Both the position numbers and the translations under genes were made by a program. This document shows, piece after piece, positions 29,441 to 32,423 of a DNA stretch of 32,423 nucleotides. Source of the stretch: JBGOUP01 sp041477655 (lineage in GTDB: Bacteria > Patescibacteriota > UBA1384 > 2-12-FULL-50-11); assembly GCA_041477655.1 (NCBI GenBank), contig JBGOUP010000004.1:1-32423 (forward strand). The letters are read 5' to 3'. Under the pieces are notes generated by a model. That model saw only the letters and a program-made list of their open reading frames with translations. It searched no databases and was not told the origin of the DNA. The number at the start of each line of letters is the position of its first letter. Within the stretch, counting starts at the first letter, position 1.

Positions 29441-30166
29441 ATGCCGAGAGCAAAAACAGCAAAAGCTACTCCAAAACTCGAGCCGAAACCAACCAAAAAA
29501 CCTTTCTGGCTGGCCGTAATTATCATCGTTATTTTCATCGCTCTAGGCTCGGGTGGATATTTCTTAGTTAAAACTAGAGCCAATCAGGAGACGACCAACT
29601 ACAAACAAGCAACGTTTGGCGCTCAAGTGCCGGAGAATTGGAACATTGCCACCAGCGATGTTGGCCGACCGGAAAATTTCTTAGGCAAAGAGTGGGTTAA
29701 GGCCTACGCAACGTTTTTGTTTGAGGGATGGTTTGGCCAATCGAATCCACGACCAACCCCGTTATTAGTTGCTAGCCACGACACTATTTGTTTTTTGGGC
29801 AATAAATCCTGCGACTACAACGCTAATGACATCCAAATATATCAAGTTACCGGCAACGACATTAAACAAGCAAGCAAAGAACTCAAAGACACCAAAACCA
29901 TTCCTGACTCATGGTGGTCAGATGAAACAATCAACGGTCAGAAGTTCGACGTTATTACTAACTTGGAATCCCGCGACCCCAAGTACGGCTCGAAAATTTA
30001 CTTACTAACATGGCAACCTAAAGCTATCGATCAACCAACTAGTTATGACGCCGGTCTTTTGATTTACGCCACCAAAAACAATCAATCGGTGGCTGACTAT
30101 TTTCTCAACAGTCTCAAACTACCCAAAACCGACAGTGACGGCTGGCCAAAAATTCCGTCACAATAA
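29441..30166 (+). CDS. Single-pass membrane protein with extracytoplasmic domain
   Basis: The start is ATG at 29441; an in-frame TTG at 29405 lies within the tRNA 3' flank and is unlikely. The product (241 aa) has a very basic N-terminus (PRAKTAKATPKLEPKPTKKP), a membrane helix at about 23-44 and an extracytoplasmic domain. That domain begins ATFGAQVPENWNIA, a pattern seen in PsbP/lipoprotein-like beta domains. One disulfide pair is possible (CFLGNKSC, about 117-124). The function is unknown. It is probably cotranscribed with the next gene, which starts after five bases. Confidence 0.72.
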   Translation: MPRAKTAKATPKLEPKPTKKPFWLAVIIIVIFIALGSGGYFLVKTRANQETTNYKQATFGAQVPENWNIATSDVGRPENFLGKEWVKAYATFLFEGWFGQSNPRPTPLLVASHDTICFLGNKSCDYNANDIQIYQVTGNDIKQASKELKDTKTIPDSWWSDETINGQKFDVITNLESRDPKYGSKIYLLTWQPKAIDQPTSYDAGLLIYATKNNQSVADYFLNSLKLPKTDSDGWPKIPSQ

Positions 30167-30171
30167 CAACT

Positions 30172-30561
30172 ATGAAGTTCTACATTGCTGGGCGGACAAA
30201 ATTAGTCAGTTCGATTAATCAACTTACAACAGAATTGCACAGACTTGGCCATCAGACGGTTTTTGACTGGACAGCTGAAAAAAGCTACAAGCCATACACA
30301 GAGAACAAAGAAGAGGCAGCTAAATTTAGTCAGAAGTTGCGGGGAAGAATAAGTTCGGCTGATGTTTTTATTCTCTTCTGGGACGACAGTCTTTATGGTG
30401 CCTTGGTTGAATTAGGTATTTTCCTTGGATCAAGTCAGGGGAAACAACCGAAAAAAATCTATATTGTTGGCAAGAACGAACGCGAATGCGTTTTTGAGAC
30501 AATGCCTGAATTTGTTGTATTGAATAATACAAAAGAGCTACTAGCCAAAATTGACCATTAG
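30172..30561 (+). CDS. Nucleoside 2-deoxyribosyltransferase-like protein
   Basis: This 129-residue protein resembles the nucleoside 2-deoxyribosyltransferase/DNPH1 fold: a Rossmann-like start MKFYIAGRT, a helix, HQTVFDW, the segment SSADVFILFWDD and the key GALVELGIFLG with Glu80 at the position of the catalytic nucleophile. These enzymes exchange or hydrolyse the N-glycosidic bond of deoxynucleosides or deoxynucleotides. Family members also act as nucleotide-signal sensors in other contexts. It follows the membrane protein gene after five bases, but no functional link is evident. The start has no clear ribosome site. Confidence 0.78.
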   Translation: MKFYIAGRTKLVSSINQLTTELHRLGHQTVFDWTAEKSYKPYTENKEEAAKFSQKLRGRISSADVFILFWDDSLYGALVELGIFLGSSQGKQPKKIYIVGKNERECVFETMPEFVVLNNTKELLAKIDH

Positions 30562-30564
30562 AAA

Positions 30565-30588
30565 CTCCCCGGCGGATCGGCCGGAGAG
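30565..30588 (+). terminator. Possible terminator hairpin
   Basis: CCGGC (30569-30573) pairs with GCCGG (30580-30584), extended by three outer pairs after one mismatch. It lies four bases after the deoxyribosyltransferase-like stop. Only a delayed TTTTCT follows, so efficiency is uncertain. Confidence 0.35.
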
Positions 30589-30670
30589 AAGTGATGTTTT
30601 CTGGATAGCTATTGAACCGATTCGGCCAACTTTATGACCAATTCGATTTCCTCTTGGTTGAATCCAAGGC

Positions 30671-30916
30671 CTAACCCCCCCTCTCTCTCACATATTGAAT
30701 AAATTGGTCATACCGGTTTGTTTTCCTATAGCGTCGGATCTGTTCGGCAGCAATGTCAGACAGTTTCAGTTTGGCAATATCATTGCTGTTATGCGGCAAA
30801 TCACGAAGCGTTTCATGGATATTGCAAGCACAAAGTTCGGCCGCATAGATGGTGTCGTCTTTATCAACCCAGGGCACGAACGGGTCACCTGGTAGCGTCG
30901 GCGGCGGAGAAATCAT
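30671..30916 (-). CDS. Hypothetical protein, 81 aa
   Basis: I do not recognise it. The ATG at 30916 has an excellent Shine-Dalgarno (AGGAGG, 6-base spacing); the frame extends to 30949 without a site. The N-terminal 25 residues are Pro-rich (ISPPPTLPGDPFVPW). The rest is a charged helical bundle with two Cys (ELCACNIH) and a basic C-terminal helix (EQIRRYRKTNRYDQFIQYVRERGG). Small helical proteins like this can be nucleic-acid or antitoxin-like factors, but that is a guess. Confidence 0.6.
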   Translation of the reverse strand: MISPPPTLPGDPFVPWVDKDDTIYAAELCACNIHETLRDLPHNSNDIAKLKLSDIAAEQIRRYRKTNRYDQFIQYVRERGG

Positions 30917-31037
30917 CGCCCACCTCCTGGTTAGATTGTTCTGGTACAAACCAAAACTGGATAAAGTGTAGCAGTTCTAGCCGGAAAAAACAGAATGTTT
31001 GCTATGCTGGTCGCCATAGATTTGGCGAAATCGATCA

Positions 31038-31072
31038 TTGACACGTAAAGACAAAGTATATATATTGTATAC
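31038..31072 (+). promoter_or_regulatory. Consensus promoter and palindromic operator of the toxin-antitoxin operon
   Basis: TTGACA (31038-31043), a 17-bp spacer and TATATT (31061-31066) are near consensus. The ATG at 31073 is seven bases after the -10, so the transcript should be leaderless. GTATA (31056-31060) and TATAC (31068-31072) form an inverted repeat over the -10, a likely site for antitoxin autorepression. Confidence 0.75.
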
Positions 31073-31351
31073 ATGAAGACAATACTCAATGTTCGGGTGG
31101 ATAAAAAACTTAAAGACGAGGCTAAGAAACTGGCCAAGGAGATGGGCTTGCCATTAAGCTCGGTCATTAACGGTAGCCTAAAAAAGTTTGTTCGTGATAG
31201 AGAGCTCGTTTATCAAGAGCCGCTCCGGCCGTCAAAATATTTAAAAAAAATAATCAGGGAGTACGAGGAGGATCGCCAACATGGGCGAAATATTTTCGGT
31301 CCTTTTGAATCAGCCGAGGAAATGTTGCGTCATTTGAACAGTGACCGTTAA
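31073..31351 (+). CDS. RelB/DinJ-family antitoxin
   Basis: This 92-residue protein begins with a ribbon-helix-helix region: KTILNVRVDKKLKDEAKKLAKEM and SSVINGSLKKFV, typical of RelB/DinJ antitoxins that bind operator DNA as dimers. The C-terminal half (YLKKIIREYEEDRQHGRN ... ESAEEMLRHL) is the helical segment that would wrap and neutralise the toxin. The antitoxin-first order and one-base spacing to the toxin gene fit a type II module. Confidence 0.9.
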   Translation: MKTILNVRVDKKLKDEAKKLAKEMGLPLSSVINGSLKKFVRDRELVYQEPLRPSKYLKKIIREYEEDRQHGRNIFGPFESAEEMLRHLNSDR

Positions 31352-31352
31352 G

Positions 31353-31613
31353 ATGCGTTTTGGTTATTCCAAACGTTTTATCAAACAACTTACTAAACTA
31401 AAACGGGCCGAACAGAACCGTTTTGCTGAAAGACTTGAATTGTTCAAAAATAACCCTCGGCATGCAGGCTTAAGAAATCATGCATTAACCGACCGCTATC
31501 AAGGTTTTCGAAGCATTAATGTCGGTGGTGATTTGCGAGCGGTATTCGATGTAGGCCCCAAAGAAATGATAGTTTTTATCGCCATCGGCACGCACAGCCA
31601 GCTTTACGAGTAG
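31353..31613 (+). CDS. RelE/YafQ-family mRNA interferase toxin
   Basis: This is a type II toxin that would cleave mRNA at the ribosome. The ATG at 31353 gives 86 residues with the family opening MRFGYSKRFIKQLTKLKR. It continues with the strands GFRSINVGGDLRAVFDV and EMIVFIAIGTHSQLYE. The conserved Arg of GDLRAV and the C-terminal His and Tyr (THSQLY) match RelE/YafQ catalytic positions. An in-frame GTG at 31341 overlapping the antitoxin is an alternative start. Confidence 0.9.
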   Translation: MRFGYSKRFIKQLTKLKRAEQNRFAERLELFKNNPRHAGLRNHALTDRYQGFRSINVGGDLRAVFDVGPKEMIVFIAIGTHSQLYE

Positions 31614-31639
31614 GCTAAAATAGAGTTACGACTAAACCA

Positions 31640-32029
31640 ATGGATATAAGCGAAGAAGAGTGGCGCCAACGCCTAACCCCCGAACAGTACGAGATACTAC
31701 GCCAAAAAGGAACGGAAACGCCCTTTACTGGCCGATACGTTGATAACCACGAAGCTGGCATGTACACCTGCGCCGCTTGCGGTAAGCCGTTGTTTTCTTC
31801 TGACACTAAATTTGAGTCACACAGCGGCTGGCCAAGTTTTTATGACATTGCTAGCAAAGGCAATGTCGAGTTGCACGATGATAACACCGGCGGCATACGT
31901 CGAGTGGAAGTAACGTGTGCCAACTGCGGTGGCCATTTGGGTCACGTTTTTGACGATGGGCCAAAGGACAAGACCGGCAAACGCTACTGCATCAATTCCT
32001 GCGCCCTCAATTTCAAACCGAAATCGTGA
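31640..32029 (+). CDS. msrB: Peptide-methionine (R)-S-oxide reductase
   Basis: MsrB reduces methionine-R-sulfoxide in oxidised proteins. At 129 residues it is a minimal single-domain form. The structural zinc is held by Cys44/Cys47 (CAAC) and Cys93/Cys96 (CANC). The substrate region HSGWPSFYD (61-69) and GGHLGHVFDDGP (97-108) are intact, and the catalytic Cys117 lies in RYCINS. An additional Cys121 follows four residues later, where homologues normally have Ala/Ser (RYCINSCAL). It could serve as a local resolving residue. No signal peptide is seen, so it is cytoplasmic. Its stop overlaps the next gene. Confidence 0.96.
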   Translation: MDISEEEWRQRLTPEQYEILRQKGTETPFTGRYVDNHEAGMYTCAACGKPLFSSDTKFESHSGWPSFYDIASKGNVELHDDNTGGIRRVEVTCANCGGHLGHVFDDGPKDKTGKRYCINSCALNFKPKS

Positions 32030-32316
32030 ATGAAACGATCAAAGAGTTAAGAACTATTCCTGGCGTTGGGCCGTCGATTGCCCAAGACTTGTATGATCTA
32101 GGTATCCGCCAGGTGACGGATTTGAAAGGTAAGGATCCAGAGCGGCTCTACCAGCAATCGTGTGATTTGGCCGGGACGAAAATTGATCGTTGTTTACTGT
32201 ATGCGTACCGGTGCGCCGTCTATTTTGCCTCAAACAAAAAGCATGATCCAGAAAGATTGAAGTTGCGGAATTGGAAAGACCACTGCAAAAGTTCCGATAC
32301 ATACTGGACTCTTTGA
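32026..32316 (+). CDS. Helix-hairpin-helix protein, Cdd1-like
   Basis: This 96-residue protein starts at GTG 32026, overlapping the msrB stop by four bases (GTGA). ELRTIPGVGPSIAQDLYDLGI with QVTDLKGKDPERLY is a helix-hairpin-helix typical of non-specific DNA-binding proteins. The rest (KIDRCLLYAYRCAVYFA, LKLRNWKD) matches what I recall of Cdd1 'pathogenicity locus' family proteins, whose function is unknown. Two Cys lie in the C-terminal helix. Coupling to MsrB suggests coexpression under oxidative stress, but this is inference. Confidence 0.82.
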   Translation: MNETIKELRTIPGVGPSIAQDLYDLGIRQVTDLKGKDPERLYQQSCDLAGTKIDRCLLYAYRCAVYFASNKKHDPERLKLRNWKDHCKSSDTYWTL

Positions 32317-32332
32317 AAGTTAAGGAGCTTCC

Positions 32333-32423
32333 ATGAGAGTGGAGTTTGTCGGTCGATGGATTAAGGGCTACGGTCGGTTCATGAAAACTATGGACACCCT
32401 TAAGCTACTGAAGGAGCACCCGG
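32333..32423 (+). CDS. 5' end of an unidentified gene (truncated by window edge)
   Basis: An ATG at 32333 follows AAGGAG (5-base gap) and the frame is open to the window end (30 codons, MRVEFVGRWIKGYGRFMKTM onwards). The part visible is a basic, amphipathic helix-prone start with no recognisable family. It begins 16 bases after the helix-hairpin-helix gene and may be in the same operon. Confidence 0.6.
   Translation, partial: MRVEFVGRWIKGYGRFMKTMDTLKLLKEHP

Noticed and set aside
1..32423. Possible UGA recoding (CPR code 25)
   Set aside because: Several well-conserved genes end at TGA at the expected family length, and no conserved frame reads through TGA.
1..32423. CRISPR array, insertion sequence, prophage or integron
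   Set aside because: No regularly spaced direct repeats, transposase, integrase or att-like duplications were seen. The only notable repeats are the XRE-flanking palindromes and short hairpins.

Overview
This window looks like chromosomal DNA from a bacterium with a compact genome, most likely a member of the Patescibacteria/CPR (Saccharibacteria-like or a relative). That placement is inference. It rests on the very tight gene packing, many small membrane or hypothetical proteins, a MurT-GatD pair (monoderm-type peptidoglycan), a DUF5652-like protein, and a mix of Shine-Dalgarno starts with apparently leaderless starts. UGA is used as a normal stop codon (for example 8662-8664, 11032-11034, 25498-25500), which argues against the recoded Gracilibacteria/Absconditabacteria group. 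No rRNA, CRISPR array, insertion sequence or phage module is visible.

Layout. 1-1556: the 3' part of a DrrA-type drug/lipid ABC ATPase and its ABC-2 permease. 1618-4436: a small reverse-strand ORF, a Nudix hydrolase, and two membrane-anchored extracytoplasmic proteins. 4433-5155 (-): a ZIP metal transporter. 5242-11699: seven tightly coupled genes, namely an FMN-binding protein with a flavinylation motif, ApbE flavin transferase, an NqrB/RnfD-like membrane domain fused to an NAD(P)H:flavin reductase domain, an OmpR-type response regulator, a histidine kinase, a MacB-type permease and its ATPase. 11774-14947: murT-gatD and two small membrane proteins. 14984-19256: an unrecognised reverse-strand protein, a DUF5652-like protein, a Tat-type lipoprotein, a secreted squalene-cyclase-fold repeat protein and an NRAMP-like transporter. 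19392-22626: a small acidic protein, a CYTH phosphatase/cyclase, a structured intergenic region, an RRM protein, small proteins and RmuC. 22628-25500: two reverse-strand small proteins, an XRE regulator bracketed by palindromes, and lysyl-tRNA synthetase. 25616-29251: a coiled-coil membrane protein and the dnaG-rpoD pair (-). 29308-32423: tRNA-Ser(GGA), a membrane protein, a deoxyribosyltransferase-like protein, a RelB/RelE-type toxin-antitoxin pair, MsrB with a helix-hairpin-helix partner, and the start of an unknown gene.

The most interesting system is the 5242-11699 operon. In the model suggested by the sequence, NAD(P)H electrons enter the cytoplasmic reductase domain, cross the membrane through the NqrB/RnfD-like domain, and reach an FMN that ApbE attaches covalently to Thr141 of the anchored extracytoplasmic protein. 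A two-component system and a MacB-type exporter are cotranscribed with it. A second notable structure is the XRE gene at 23525-23875, with a perfect 24-bp palindrome over its promoter and a second copy of the same half-sites just downstream, ahead of lysS.
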